A DNA stretch of 64,000 bases from Nymphaea colorata (GCF_008831285.2 NC_045138.2:1-64000); one strand, 5' to 3'; shown: positions 1 through 11,957, numbered from the stretch's first letter. The notes: generated by a model from the sequence alone, not told the origin. A program made the numbers and translations.

Positions 1-60
1 CATTAAATACAAGATATTTGTTTAAAATAAATCTGATCCGAATCCGATGGATATTTATGT

Positions 61-65
61 ATATC
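61..65. repeat. Target-site duplication ATATC (left copy, 3' LTR side)
   Basis: ATATC directly abuts the LTR terminus at 66 and is repeated at 15289-15293 beyond the other LTR. Five bases is the usual length for Ty3/gypsy integration. Confidence 0.88.
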
Positions 66-2875
66 TGTTTGCATCCCAAAATTTTCATTGGTTTTGGAGT
101 GCTCCAGAAAATAAGGTTTTTTGTTTTGAAAGAGGAAAGAAGGGACTCGCCCATCGGTACGAGGATCGACCATTCCCGGCGCCTTTACCGGGGGTAATCA
201 ACCCAAGACTATGTTTATCATTGATGCATTTCGTTTTAACTTAAACATCTTTTTGATTCTATATGCGGTGTAGAAAATATTGAAAGTTTGGAGTTTCAAA
301 CTTTTGAAAAGGGTTCTTGAAGAATTGCTTGAAAATGTGAAATGTTTTGAGGAAAAAGTGAAACTAGTAAATATCATTTGAAAAACTTGTGAAAACATTT
401 TGAAATCACTTTAGTGTTCTCTTAAGACTTTAAGTAGGTTTGAGATTTTGCTCTAATTCGGTTACCACCTAGCTAGAGCTCCATCCCTTCTTGCTTAAGT
501 TCCTTTGGAGAGGTGCTTGTGATCATAAATGAAATAAAGTGGGTGAGAATGCATGGATGCATTTACCCTATATGATTGAAAAAATGTAAAACATTCCTAC
601 CACAACATTCATCTAATGTCATTCCTACCACAACATACATCTAAGATTTCGTTATTATAATTATTGTATATAAGAAGGAAAAGTTTTTGAAAAGGGATAG
701 AGATTGTAGACCATCAAGCATGATTCCAATATTGGGTCATTACTTGGTTTGTGGTCTTATTGAAGTTGGTAAATAGAAAGTTCATGAGGTGAGAATGTTA
801 AAAAGAATACAAGAGATAAAACACTCTTATGAAAGGAAAGAGAGATATAAAGAAAGACATGCATACATGTGTACATACCATCACATATACACATATATGA
901 AAGTTTAAGAGAAAAAGATGTATTGATTCGAAGAGAAAGAAGATTTTAGAGGAAAAGAAAAATATCATACGCATATATGGGTATGAGAAATGTTATAAGA
1001 GAAGATATTTGTCTTGAAAAGAGGAATAAATATTTGAAAGAGAGGAGATGGAGCACATGTACATACGTATTCATGCACATATGAAAATTTATAAAATAGA
1101 AAGTGAAAGCATAGAGAGAGAAATATGGGGGTCATCATGTTGGCATAAATGTATATAACATGTTATACATCCATACCTTCACAAGATTAGAAAAATCAAG
1201 GAACAACTTAAAATTACCAACTTCAAATTTAATGTGGGCCGGAGGGGAGTTTGGACTCATGCAAGAGTCTAAGCTAAGTCCTTAGGCCATGTTAGAAGGT
1301 TCTTTTTGAAAATGTTTTAGAAAATATGATTTATATAAGCATAGAATGTTATTATTTGGTTTGTTGTAAGAGATATATTTCTTCCACCGTTGGGTATGGA
1401 AGAAAACAAGCAACATAACGAGGCACTCGTTAGGGTTCCTAATGTGATGATTAAGAAGGAAACTAGCGCAAAATGATATGGAAATGCATATTAACATGTA
1501 CATTTTCGTGAGGGTTTATCCCGGGTTGGACAAGTCCCAACCTCAAAGATTAATATGAAAATAAAAGTCCCCAAACCACACTCTCATTCCCGACATGCAT
1601 TCACATGTAAGTAAAGAACTAAGCAACTATGCATGCATAATATATAGATAACTTTCAAGGAGGAAAAAAAAAAAAGGATGATGAAAAAAAGCAAAGTTCA
1701 ATTAGGAGGGAAGACATGATGTAACTATGAATTGATATACCACCTCATCTTCTCATGTTACTGGTGCATTTGAGCATAGCCTCTTGTCTATAAAAAGATG
1801 TTGAGTGCTATCTCCTTTGGCCATGGGGAATGAAGATGTGAAGAGAAAATGAAACAACAATAAGACTATATTTAAGAAAAAGAAATAACATAATAATAAG
1901 AATATTAATGAAAAGAAAGAAGAGAGAAATGAGAGGGATGAAGATTACATACCTCTAATGGGAAATGACTTAAGAAAGATGAACACCTTCACTTGAAGAT
2001 CCCCTTTTGAATGAAGCTCAAAGAGTGCTTGCTCTAAGTTGGAGAAGGAAATGAAAAGAGGGAGAGGGAGAGAGAGAGAGCTCAAGAGAAACTCTAAGTC
2101 TTCAAGTGAGAATACACTAGAGTTTCTCCCAAGGACCAATCTTGCCCAAGAGGGAGGATATGAGGGGGTATTTATAGAGGATTTTGGAGCCAAAACCCAA
2201 AATTTGAATTTTTTGACCTAAAAAGACTAAAATCACCCTCCAAAAGGAGATTTTTTGGCCAAAAGGAAGGCAAATCGGTCTTGGCCACCCAAAAAGACTA
2301 AAATTACCCTCTAAAAGGATGTTTTTTGGTCAAAAGGAGGGTAAATTGGTCTTGTTTACCAAAAAGACTAAAATCACCTTCTAAAAGGAGGTTTTTTGGT
2401 CAAAAGGAGGGGCAAATCGGTCTTGTTTGAAAAAGACTAAAATCACCCTCTAAAAGGAGGTTTTTGGTCAAAAGGAGGGCAAATCGGTCTTGTTTAAAAA
2501 AGACTAAAATCACCCTCTAAAAGGAGGTTTTTTGGTCAAAAGGAGGGCAAATCGGTCTTGTTTAAAAAAGACTAAAATCACCCTCTAAAAGGAGGTTTTT
2601 GGTCAAAAGAAGGGCAAATTAGTCTTAAATGATTGATTTGATCTGAACTTGGGTTTTGGATCTAAAATTAGTATTTGGATTAATTTGGATCTGAAAGTTC
2701 TATTTTGGATTTAATTTGGATCTGAGAGTAGTATTTTGGATTTAATTTGGATCTGAAGTTGTATTTTGGATTTAATTTGGATCTGAAAGTTGTATTTTGA
2801 AATCTTGTGCCTAAATTTGAATTTCGCACTTGGATAAAACATCATAGTCCTTTAGAAAAATTTGGGGTGATTACA
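66..2875 (-). repeat. 3' LTR of left Tat element (2810 bp)
   Basis: On the element strand it starts TGTAATCACCCC (at 2875) and ends GGGATGCAAACA (at 66). It holds a TATA box at 2169-2176, a minisatellite at about 2221-2617 and a splice-donor consensus whose first intron base is 1952. It is about 0.5 kb shorter than the 5' LTR because it has one copy instead of three of an internal module that starts CCATGGCC. The right copy shares the same deletion. Confidence 0.93.
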
Positions 2876-2891
2876 GATGCCCCTCTTTGTT
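2876..2891 (-). promoter_or_regulatory. Polypurine tract of left element
   Basis: On the element strand this is AACAAAGAGGGGCATC, immediately before the 3' LTR. Its purine-rich core and position fit the primer for plus-strand DNA synthesis. Confidence 0.8.
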
Positions 2892-2970
2892 AATAAGCCG
2901 GTGTTAGCCGTGCTTAGTGACAAAGATAAACGCCACAAATTTTTCAAACAAGACATTTTCATAGAGATGT

Positions 2971-3248
2971 TTCAGGCTTTACCCCTTACCTGAATGGGTT
3001 GTTTGAGCTTAAATTGCAGGTTTAACCCTTACCTGCATGGGTTTGCCGATTTCAAATTCAGGTTTAACCCCCTGAATGGGTTGCCTTGACTTGCATCACA
3101 AGTTGAACCCTTTAACTGTGTGGTTGCTTTGGCTTGTAGCACAGGTTTAACCCCTTTGCCTGCATGGGTTGCTTTGGCTAGCATTGCAGGTTTAACCCCT
3201 TGCCTGCATGGGTTGCCCTCATATTGCAGGTTTAACCCTTTACCTGCA
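2971..3248 (-). repeat. Array of seven short hairpins between integrase and 3' LTR (left copy)
   Basis: Tandem units of roughly 40 bp each hold a short dyad with a conserved loop close to AAAGGGTTAA. Stem sequences differ between units but pair within each unit (TGCAGG with CCTGCA; TTCAGG with CCTGAA). The right copy at 51428-51707 shows the same order. A reading frame through this block (3029-3262) is a by-product of the repeats, not a gene. Confidence 0.85.
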
Positions 3249-3394
3249 CGGGTTGCTCTCAAGCCCTGAGCGATAAAAAAAATAAAAATGCCCCAGTGTA
3301 ATTGTCATGTTTTACAACTGGGAAGAATCTAGATTGAATAGTCGATGTGGAAACACAAATGTTTGACATTGATTGGAAAATGAATACAAGAGAA

Positions 3395-4585
3395 CTAGGC
3401 ATAAAATTTCTTGAGGTGAAGGGCATTAACAGGATCGGCAAATTCCACCCCATCAGCATCAATTAGTCGGTATGAATTGTGGGGCAAAACTTCCTTAATG
3501 ACATATGGGCCTTCCCAATTTGGTGCCCACTTGCCTCGTGGTCGTCCTCTCAGGTACACTGCAGATCGTAGGACGAATCATTCACTTTGAACTGTCTCTC
3601 GATAACTGACTTGGCAAATTGTCTGGCTACCCTTTGGCGATAAGCTTCAGCATGTTCAGCCGCTTTTAGCCTCTTTTCATCTAGCAAATCGAGTTGCATT
3701 AGCCTTTTTTGTTGATATTGAGTAAGAGGGAGCTCTATGAGAGAAGCGAACTTCAAAGCAGGTTTCAACACATGTAATGGTAGAACCACTTCTGTTCCAT
3801 AGACTAGCTCTGCTGGAGTGGCATTTGTTGGAGTTCTCATAGTGGTGCGATATGCCCATAGAGCGTTGTGCATCTTTTCATGCCAATCTCTTCCAGTTTC
3901 TACTGTCCGTTCCAAGATGCGGATCAGGATCTTGTTGGTAGCCTCTGCTTGTCCATTGCCTTGGGGTAATAAGGAGCTGAAAAATGGTGCGTGATGTGGT
4001 ACTTGCTGCACAATTGCCTCATCTTTTCATTCTTGAAATGAGTTCCGTTGTCTGATACTATATCATGAGGGACTCCAAATCTGCAAAGAAGATTTTTGTG
4101 AATGAAGGACACTACATGACGTCCTTCCACTGTTCTGAGTGTGACGACTTCTACCCACTTGGTAAAATAATCGTTGCAGCAAGAAAATACTTATGGCCGT
4201 TAGAAGCTGCAGGGGATATCGGTCCGACTACGTCAAAGGCCCACTTGAAACGGCCAAGGAGATGTCACAGAATGCAAGTGAGAGGCTGGGGCATGAATTA
4301 CTGGAGCATGCAGTTGACATTCTTTGCATCTTTTGACAATTGGTGACAATCTTTTTGCATGGTAGGCCAATAATACCCTGCTCGAATTATTTGTTTGGTG
4401 AGGGTTTGGTAACCAACATGACCTCCACAATCTCCCCGATGTGATTCTTCGATTACTTTCTTTGCCTCATCTTCATCAAGGCACCGAGAGTATTCAGTGC
4501 TAATCCACGTCTGTATAATACCCCTGCTAGGATAAAGTACCTTGCTGACATACGTTGTATTGCTTTTTGTTCATTTTAGACATTT
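3395..4585 (-). pseudogene. Integrase region of left Tat element, frameshifted
   Basis: The order of parts is an HHCC zinc-binding N-terminus, a DDE core and a GPY/F-type C-terminus. The stop codon matching the right copy's pol end is at 3395-3397. The core segment reading CRFGVPHDIVSDNG is open here, whereas the right copy has TGA for that first Gly. Several one-base length differences break the frame: near 3565, near 3966 (in the Pro-Gln-Gly-Asn stretch), near 4250 and further upstream. The broken frame spreads over at least three separate reading frames. Whether these are real mutations or consensus errors cannot be told from DNA alone. The protein would join element DNA to the host chromosome. 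Confidence 0.85.
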
Positions 4586-4734
4586 CAGTCGGGAATTCTC
4601 CGCTTTCAATGTACCTTTTGATGTCATGGTACAAGGCGTATTCCCCCTTGGATATGATGAACATGCGCAATCGTTTCAAAAGCAGGGTGTTCTAATCTTC
4701 CAATCTCAAAAGAACGGATTGCTTCATTGGTTCG

Positions 4735-5124
4735 AAAAGTGATGGTCGATCCTAAGCTCGCAAGGCCATCTGCAATAGGGTTACCTTCTCTCTTTACGTG
4801 AGCCAATTGTACTTCTTCGAATTGACAGATTAAGGAGGTAGCAATTTCTTGATATGGCACCAACTTTTCATCTTTGACTTGCCATTCTCCATTCACTTGA
4901 TTTATAATAAGCTGAGAGTCGCCGAAGGCATTCACTCTTTTCACTTGAAAACTCAATAAAGAACGAAGTCATTGTATGAGGGCTTCATATTCAGCCATGT
5001 TATGGGTACATGGAAAATCAAGTTTTAAAGAGTACGAGATCATTTCGCTTTCTGGAGTGATGAGTAAGATGCCTATGCCTGCTCCCATCACATTTCTGGA
5101 CCCGTCAAAGTACATCTTCCATGT
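4735..5124 (-). pseudogene. Second (archaeal-type) RNase H, left copy
   Basis: The segment opens with the motif YFDGS and continues through NMAEYEAL, GDSQLI and GNPIADGLA, which carry the D-E-D-D catalytic positions of this RNase H type. A second RNase H after the first is characteristic of Tat elements. An in-frame TGA after the residues EALIQ, at about 4969-4971, is shared with the right copy and so predates the duplication. The rest of the domain is open. Confidence 0.85.
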
Positions 5125-5569
5125 CGGAACCGTTTCCAATCTTAGTACATGTTCATCGAGAAACTCATCATTTGTTCTGATTTCTTCGTACTGAGGGAAG
5201 TCTGCTAACTGATCCGCAATTGTTTGTCCTTTGATCGACTTTTGAGACACATATTTAAGATCATATTGCATCAACAGAACTTGCCATTTTGCGATACGCC
5301 CATTAAGGAATGGTTGTTTCAAGATGTACTTGAGAGGATTTAGTTTGGAGAGTATTTTGACCTCACAAGCTAATAAATAATGTCTCAACTTCTGACACAT
5401 CTAAACCAATGCCAGACAAGTTTTCTCTATTGGAGAGTACTTATTTCGTACTGAACAAAAGTTTTGCTAATGTAATAGATTGCATATTCAATGCGACTTC
5501 CTTCCTCATATTGTGCCAAAAAGCCGCCACATGCTGACTCATTCACTGGCAGTGGTCTACCCAACGTTG
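5125..5569 (-). pseudogene. First RNase H (gypsy type), degenerate, left copy
   Basis: Recognisable pieces are IYYISKTF, SPIEKTCLALV, QKLRHYLL, NGRIAKWQ and IADQLADFP. A TAG (5401-5403 on the + strand) replaces a Trp codon and is shared with the right copy. The left copy also has one A fewer in a short A run near 5445, which shifts the frame. The N-terminal strand that normally carries the first catalytic Asp appears shortened: PLPV runs straight into NESACGG. Confidence 0.8.
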
Positions 5570-6815
5570 GTGGTTTTAGAATTGGTGGATTTAGAAGGTA
5601 TTTCTTGATCCTTTCGAATGACTGTTGGCATTCAAAACCCCATTCAAACTTGACACCTTTCCTCAGTAGCTGGTTGAATGGCTCGCATCTCATGGCCAGA
5701 TTGGAAATGAATCGTCTGATGGATTGGATTCGTCCTTGCAAGCTTCGCAACTCCTTGATATTGGTAGGTGGTGGCATATCGATTATTGCCTTAGCTTTTG
5801 TAAGATCCATTTCAATTCTCTTCTTACTGACCATGAAACCCAACAGTTTGCCTGACTCAACCCCAAACACACATTTTTGAGGATTCAGGCGAAGCTTGTA
5901 CTGTAAAAGCCTCTCGAATACTTGGGCAAGAGTTTCAATATGATCTTCTCTTGTCTTGGATTTGATCAATATGTCATCGATATATGCATCCATGATTTTA
6001 TGCATCTGGTCATGGAAGATGGCGGCCATAACTCTTTGATAGGTTGCTCCAGCATTCTTCAACCCAAATGGCATTACCGTGTAACAAAAAGTACCCCAGG
6101 GTGTAGTAAAAGCGGTCTTAGGTTGATCTTTGACTGCTAATTTGATTTGATTATATCCCGAATATCCATCCATGAAAGAAAACATTGCATGGCCTGCAGT
6201 ACTGTCTACCAATAGATCAATGTTTGGAAGAGGATAATCATCCTTCGGTGTGGCTTTGTTCAAGTCTCGAAAGTCGATGCACAACCTAACTTTGCCATTT
6301 TTCTTGGGGACCACCACGATGTTCCCCAACCATTCGGGGTAATTTATGGCACGAATGAATTTTGCCTTTAGCAAGTCCTCTAGTCCTTCTTTTACAGGGC
6401 CTTCTAGTCGAGGGTCAAGCTTGCGCAATTTTTGCTTAATCGGCTTGCAATTAGGATTTAAGGGCAAACGATGTTCAACCAATTGGGGGTGTAAGCCTGG
6501 CATATCTTCATAAGTCCAAGCAAAAGCTTCTTGGTTACTTATAAGAAAGTCCACCAATCTTTTCTTCTCATTCACTGACAAACTGGTGCCAATTTGAAGA
6601 ATTTTACGATCTTCACTTGTTCCAATATTAATTTCTTCAATTGGATCATTCACCAAAGATGAGGGATGTTCTTGTTTCTGAATCTGAGTGAATTCTGGTA
6701 ATTCTGACTCGGGTATTGCCATAGGTTCCATTTCACCGACTGCTTGTTCGATAAATGCTTTCTGGGGGGACTTTCGTGGCAAAAGAATAAACTGAGACAT
6801 ATTGAGTTCTGACAT
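5570..6815 (-). CDS. Reverse transcriptase domain, left Tat element
   Basis: This is an open frame with the catalytic signatures of gypsy RT in order: KKNGKVRLCIDFRDLN, FMDGYSGYNQI, MPFGLKNAGATYQ and the YIDD box. It copies element RNA into DNA in cytoplasmic particles. The start ATG used (6815) lies directly after an acceptor-like TTTACAG preceded by a long pyrimidine run, so RT is probably read from spliced RNA or as a separate frame. The frame continues into the first RNase H until a shift near 5445. Residues 1-100 are an unstructured linker plus a short helix-rich segment. Confidence 0.93.
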
Positions 6816-7014
6816 CCTGTAAAGAGAAAAAAGGAAAGAGTTGGACGAAATTGACAACAAAAAATTACTTGCATTTGCATATATATAAAAAAAAAGGTTC
6901 TTAGTTCATAGAATGGGTTCTCTCATGAGACGAGACAAAAAGATGTTCAAAATTACAAAATTCATGGAAGGATTTTGAAACAAAAGTGAATACTATTAGC
7001 CCCCAAGATCTTCT

Positions 7015-7334
7015 TCAAATTCCTTCATGATATCCCAGTCCTCTCATGTTCATCTGAAAAGAGATGCTAATCGGTTGCAAGATGCCAACTTCATTTTTCC
7101 CAAGGCCAGTGAATGGACGGTAGCCACCTTTCAGAAGCAACTGAAAACCCTTGGGGTTTTTCATGAAATGAACATACAATAGGTGTTCTTGGTAACTTTC
7201 ACGATTGCTTGAAATAGTATAAGCATTCCCAGATGGTTCTCTATCTCCATGTTCTGCATCCATTCTTCCAAAGGTCTGTCCTTTGTTGTTCTTATGCTCG
7301 GTACATCTACCGGATCAATTGGCCTAGGGAGCAT
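7015..7334 (-). pseudogene. G-patch-like segment between protease and RT, left copy
   Basis: The C-terminal part reads GGYRPFTGLGKNEVGI, then RGLGYHEG. This glycine pattern resembles a G-patch, which occurs at this place in some Tat/Ogre polyproteins. It is in the same frame as gag and protease, separated from protease by one TAA in both copies. The left copy lacks a G near 7242, which shifts the frame within the segment. RNA binding is inferred from the motif only. Confidence 0.65.
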
Positions 7335-7337
7335 AGG

Positions 7338-8009
7338 TTACCTCAACCTCTTGACTGGATCCTCAGCACGGACAGTGATGATTGATGGACCAAAATTCCA
7401 TTTCAGGCATTGATGAAGAGTGGATGGGATCCCTCGTACTTGATGGATCCAAGGTCGTCCCAAAAGCAGGTTGTATGATGGTGGTACATCTACCACATGA
7501 AATACAATACAATGGCTAGTATTTTCAATGATCACATTCATGTCGAGGGTACCTTTGCTGTTCATGCCTCGGCCATCGTATCCGTAGATCTTGGTATTAT
7601 CAGAACGATATTTGTTTTCACGAAACCCCAATGTTTTAGCCGTGAGATCAGGACAAATATTCAAACCACTTCCTCCATCAATCAAAACATGTGGCACCGT
7701 CATCCCATTGACCTGAACAACGATGTAAAGAGCATCTTCATGGAAATATCTCCATTTTGAGAGGTCTTTTTCTGAGAAGGTAATTGACTGATTTTTAGAA
7801 GCTTGAATCGAGTCTCGCTCATCCATACATTCTTCCAAGGGGAGAACGTCCAAATAGCATGGATCTTCATCTGAGGAGTCATTTGATGATTCATCGCCTT
7901 GTAAGATAAAAGTCTTTGGAATCATAGGAAGTTTCTTGGGCAAACTTTCTATCCTACCATTCATCATAGCAATGAAATCTAGAGGTTCCTTACCTTGGTC
8001 TACCACCAT
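7338..8009 (-). CDS. Aspartic protease, left Tat element
   Basis: This open frame of 223 residues carries the retroviral-type aspartic protease site as VLIDGGSGLNI at about residues 107-117, and the flap-distal LLLGRPWIH near residue 195. It would cleave the Gag-Pol precursor. It lies in the same frame as gag, 39 bases downstream, with only a TAG between them. The first 70 residues are acidic and probably a linker. The sequence matches the right copy at 46656-47327. Confidence 0.9.
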   Translation of the reverse strand: MVVDQGKEPLDFIAMMNGRIESLPKKLPMIPKTFILQGDESSNDSSDEDPCYLDVLPLEECMDERDSIQASKNQSITFSEKDLSKWRYFHEDALYIVVQVNGMTVPHVLIDGGSGLNICPDLTAKTLGFRENKYRSDNTKIYGYDGRGMNSKGTLDMNVIIENTSHCIVFHVVDVPPSYNLLLGRPWIHQVRGIPSTLHQCLKWNFGPSIITVRAEDPVKRLR

Positions 8010-8048
8010 GACTTTGTGTGAGCTGCTCCCAATATAAGGTAGAATGTG

Positions 8049-9779
8049 CTATTGTGGATGGTACGGAAGTGGAGTGCCTGTAGTGATCATGGCCACTGCC
8101 GCCTTTCCGTGGTCAGGGAATGGATTCCTTAGTATCTCAGGGGTGTTATCATCACAAATCTTGAGATCTTTGTTGATGAAGTCTTGAATAATGTTTTTGA
8201 GGACAAAACAATCCTCAGTGTCATGACCAGGGGTACGATGAAACTTGCACAGTTTTTCTTTATTTCCTCCCATAATTTTTGGAGGCTCTGATACTTTTGG
8301 CAAGACGATAGTTCCTTTGGCGAGAAGGTATTCCAGGATCTTCTCCCGAGACTGGCTCAGAGGAGTGAATTTCCGGTCGTAGCTCCAACCTGGGTGTTTG
8401 TTTTTCCTTTCATCGTCGCCTTTGAAAAACTGCGTGTTCTTCTTGAAACTGACGTCCTTGTCATGCTTGTAGTTATTGCCATGGTCGTTTCTAATGCCAG
8501 CATTGGCTATGAAGTGTGCGGGCAACTGTGTCCTTCCTCCTTTCTTTCCATCTTCTTTGTACTTAGGAGCAATAATTCCATCAAAATCTCCTTCCTCAAT
8601 TCCTTCTTCTATCGAGTTTGCTTGTTCAATCAACTCAGCAAAGGTTTTGATCGGGGCATTGCGGATGAGACTTTTCAAGGGTTGGGCAAGATTTTTCCTA
8701 ATGAGTGACAAGGCTTGTGTCTCAGAAATGGGCTCCTTCATCTTATTGCATTGCATTCTCCATTTTTGGATGAATTCTCGAGCCTTTTCTCCTTGTTTCT
8801 GACGAAGACTGCAAATGGTACTGAGGGTTGGAGCCATGGGAGCATTTTGTTTGAATCTTTCAACAAACATGTTAATCAACTTGTCAAACTCCTTCAGCTC
8901 GATTGGATTGATATTTTCTTTATACCATTGTGCGGCAATGCCTTCAAGACTTCTTGAAAAATATCGGAACAAAGCTCTGTTATTTGTCCGAATTTTGTAG
9001 CAATCATTAAAAAAAGTTGAAAGATGAATGTGTGGACAAGTGGTTCCATCATATCTGATGAATTCTCTGGGCAAGCCTTTCACGTCTTCGTCTCCTTCAA
9101 TGCCAAGGTAGTAGTCCTCACATGAGTATGAACGTTTTCCCTTCCCCCTAAGCTCAAGATTGTTCATTCTTTTCTCCATTTCGTAGAATCTGCGCTTAGT
9201 CGGACTTTCATCATCACTTGATTCGACCAATTCTGGCTTGATCTTTTTCTTTTTGCCCTTGATCTCCTTTACTTTTCCTTCAGAACTCTCACTGTCTGAG
9301 CTGCCGCTAGTGATGTATTTCTTTGTCTTTTTTACTTTCTTGGTATGTTTTCTCTTCCTTTTGGGCTTCTCTTCCGAACTTTCAGTGGTGATAGGACTGG
9401 GTGAGCTGTTTTCTATCATAACATCTTTTCCCTTTTTATTTTTCTTTGTTGTCTTTTTCTTTTTGAGAGAAAACAGTTCGGGTCTTTCTTCCTTACTAGT
9501 TGTCGAATCTGAACCCAAATGGTCTTCATCCTGATTTTCAACAAAAGACTTGTTTTTCTTCTTTCTTTTTTGCTTGGCAGTCTTTTCATTGTCCGGCTCT
9601 GGAGTAACCATCAAGGCCTTTTGCTCTTCTTGCTCTTTCATGAATCGCTCCATGAACAAACGGAACATATAGTAAGCTTCTGGCTCGATTGCTGGGAGGC
9701 CAAGTGTTTCTAGACGGAGTTCAGAGGATGAAGCCTCGTTTTGAGGAGTCTGCTTAGCTTGCGATCTAGTTTCAACCAT
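8049..9779 (-). CDS. Gag capsid/nucleocapsid protein, left Tat element
   Basis: An intact frame of 576 residues from the ATG at 9779 (an upstream TTG at 9794 is unlikely to be used). Residues about 55-200 are lysine- and serine-rich, with several KRKKK-type clusters that look like nuclear or nucleic-acid-binding signals. Residues about 220-400 form the retrotransposon gag domain (SRSLEGIAAQWY, then FIQKWRMQC). A C-x2-H-x4-H-x4-C knuckle (CKFHRTPGHDTEDC) is near residue 510. The frame ends in TAG inside the context CAA TAG CAC, and protease follows in the same frame. The identical right copy suggests recent common origin. Confidence 0.93.
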   Translation of the reverse strand: MVETRSQAKQTPQNEASSSELRLETLGLPAIEPEAYYMFRLFMERFMKEQEEQKALMVTPEPDNEKTAKQKRKKKNKSFVENQDEDHLGSDSTTSKEERPELFSLKKKKTTKKNKKGKDVMIENSSPSPITTESSEEKPKRKRKHTKKVKKTKKYITSGSSDSESSEGKVKEIKGKKKKIKPELVESSDDESPTKRRFYEMEKRMNNLELRGKGKRSYSCEDYYLGIEGDEDVKGLPREFIRYDGTTCPHIHLSTFFNDCYKIRTNNRALFRYFSRSLEGIAAQWYKENINPIELKEFDKLINMFVERFKQNAPMAPTLSTICSLRQKQGEKAREFIQKWRMQCNKMKEPISETQALSLIRKNLAQPLKSLIRNAPIKTFAELIEQANSIEEGIEEGDFDGIIAPKYKEDGKKGGRTQLPAHFIANAGIRNDHGNNYKHDKDVSFKKNTQFFKGDDERKNKHPGWSYDRKFTPLSQSREKILEYLLAKGTIVLPKVSEPPKIMGGNKEKLCKFHRTPGHDTEDCFVLKNIIQDFINKDLKICDDNTPEILRNPFPDHGKAAVAMITTGTPLPYHPQ

Positions 9780-9951
9780 CTTGTTGGCTTTCAAGTATTC
9801 ACCTTATGACATAAGAAAATAGAGTTATTGGACGGAAATGATGACAAAATGAAGGTTCATATTGCATTACAAGTTTTTAAAAGTTACATTCAAAGATACT
9901 AATAAAGATGACAACGACAGAAGGAATACAAAGTTGACAACATAAAACTTT

Positions 9952-11172
9952 TTAGGAAAGGATGGATGGTGGTCGGTTGGCATCCCACCACTCAGCATAT
10001 TCCTTCTTCACCACTGGGCCTATGAACCAAGTGTATGATATTTGTGTCTTCCATTCTTGTCGAGCTACTGCAAACAATGCTGTCCATTGAGGAGAACTAA
10101 GGTCAAATTCGGGAATAGCTCCAATTGGTGCATGCACAGAGACCATCTTCTGCCTTTGAGAGAACTGTCTCATACATCTATCAGCACAATAATCAACTAT
10201 GAAGTAAGGGCCCAAGAGTGTGGTACGCCCATGATGATGGTGAGTGTATCAGGGTAGGCTCTGCCGACGATCACAATAATCCCAAATGATCTCTCCTTCA
10301 TTCAATTGCTCGATCAAACGACGGTATTGCTCCAAGGTTGTCAATGATCCATCAGTGTTTCTGAATAGACTGGCTTGGGGTCCCGCATGCTTGAGGAACC
10401 ACAATTGTAAAGCATATGTGCATCCTTCTATGAAGTCGATATCTTCAATGGTAAAGCGGGTGAGTCCTCGGTAAAGGAAGGCTAAGGCTGTCATTGCTAC
10501 TGACAAGTGTCAGGTCCCTCTATGCCCCCATACTCGAAAAAGTTGGGCAATACGGACATCTAAAAGGTCACTTCCATTGGTAAAAAGGGTCACTCATACT
10601 GTGCAGAGCATCATACAATGTTTAATTCTCCCTATGGCTTTTCGAGGTAGGGTAGAAGGTTCAACATAGGTTCCAAATTCTTCATACAAATTTTTCATGT
10701 TGATGCTTTGATTTTTATGGTTTTCTATTAAAGGCCAAGTTTTCCGTCCAGTAAAGTGAGCAATGAGGTCATTTGCATTGACCTTGGTTGGGTTCATAAG
10801 GAATTGTTTTTCCAATAGATCATTTGGGTCACAAGTTGGGGTAGGGAGGTCTAGTATTTTGGCAAATTCATCTAGTAATATTGTCATTTCTCCCCATGGA
10901 AACCAAAAAGAGGAGGTCCTTGGGTTCCAACGCTCGGCGATTGCATGTACCAAATTTCCATTAACTGACTGCATTCCTCCAGCTGCCACTGTCTCTAGCC
11001 CACATTCTTCAAAGTAAGAAGGAAACATCCGAGAGAAGGTGGGATGCCAAGTCCGATACCATTCGGGAGCCAAAGGTTGAGACTCAAGAAAAATGTAGGT
11101 GGACCGTTCGGGACCTTCCCCAAAAAGGATGTGATCATAAGGGAATGTGACACCATGTTGGAAAGAATACAT
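9952..11172 (-). pseudogene. ORF1 with plant mobile domain (PMD-like), left copy
   Basis: An extra ORF between the PBS and gag, about 400 residues if read through. The first open part (10594-11172, 192 residues) holds FWFPWGEMTILLDEFAKILD, which matches the core of the plant mobile domain (the MAIN/MAIL-type domain found in host proteins and transposons). The last part has DYCADRCMRQFSQRQ, also typical of that domain. A TGA after CTV and two frame changes split it, and these breaks are shared by all three copies in the window. In this copy the first part is otherwise uninterrupted, whereas the other two copies have an extra one-base loss near its start. Function in the element is unknown. Confidence 0.8.
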
Positions 11173-11205
11173 CTTGAATGATGACTCTAAAAGATAAAAA
11201 TTGAA

Positions 11206-11457
11206 TTAGTGGAAAACATTGACTAGGTTGACAAAGACAATATGAGGTAGATGTGTGGAATGAGGTTGCAAATCATCACATAAGGTTTCACGCACATTAA
11301 CATCCATCATGAAATAATTTTCTTTTTTTTTTTTTTTTAAAAATTGGGTATATGAACCTAATTGAGATAATTTTGTGTCACGATAATCCGATATCAAGTT
11401 ATGCTTATATACCTTAGCCAAATGGCTTAGTACGAGCATAGATTCTTCCTTAGGCAA
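11206..11457 (-). other. Unrecognised small reading frame upstream of ORF1
   Basis: An 83-codon frame between the PBS and ORF1 that includes a lysine run coded by a long A tract. The tract differs in length among the three copies (11324-11340, 32595-32611, 43329-43344), so the frame is not stable between them. It may be untranslated leader. I recognise no domain. Confidence 0.25.
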
Positions 11458-11957
11458 CTAAGGGTAGAGTTCATCAACTTCTTCTTGATCACTCGTCGAT
11501 ATACCATAAATTACCACTCATGGTACTAACGAGGGGGCGTTCCCGCCCAAGGTGTGGTCTAGTTGTAAGGCTTAGTGTTGTGCTACCGCCAAAGACCAAG
11601 CCCGGCAACATGATGACCGGGACAAATAGGTATGAGGAATTTTGAAATATGAGAAATCATATAAATTGAGTTGTCTCTAATGCAATGTTGCCTAAGTTTG
11701 AAGATTAAAATAGAAGAGCAAACATGGCTTTCAAACAACTTCTAAATTGAGAAGGGTGGTATGTGATCATAAATATGTGTGAACATGATTGATCATTCTC
11801 AATTAATCCTATGTGCAAGAAAACATTTACAATCATCAAACAATGCAATGAAATGCCAATGGGGTCGAGGCCAAAATAGGGGACATGCTTTATCATTGGC
11901 AATACATGAGATGTTCAAATTAGGGAAAATGCATCAATAATCATAGCCAAACGATGA

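Noticed and set aside
2971-3248. CRISPR-like spacing of repeats
   Set aside because: The genome is a plant nuclear genome, units are imperfect, there are no true spacers, and the block is inside a retroelement. It is a tandem hairpin repeat.
3029-3262. 77-codon repetitive reading frame
   Set aside because: It follows the hairpin repeats and changes frame in the right copy. No independent support.
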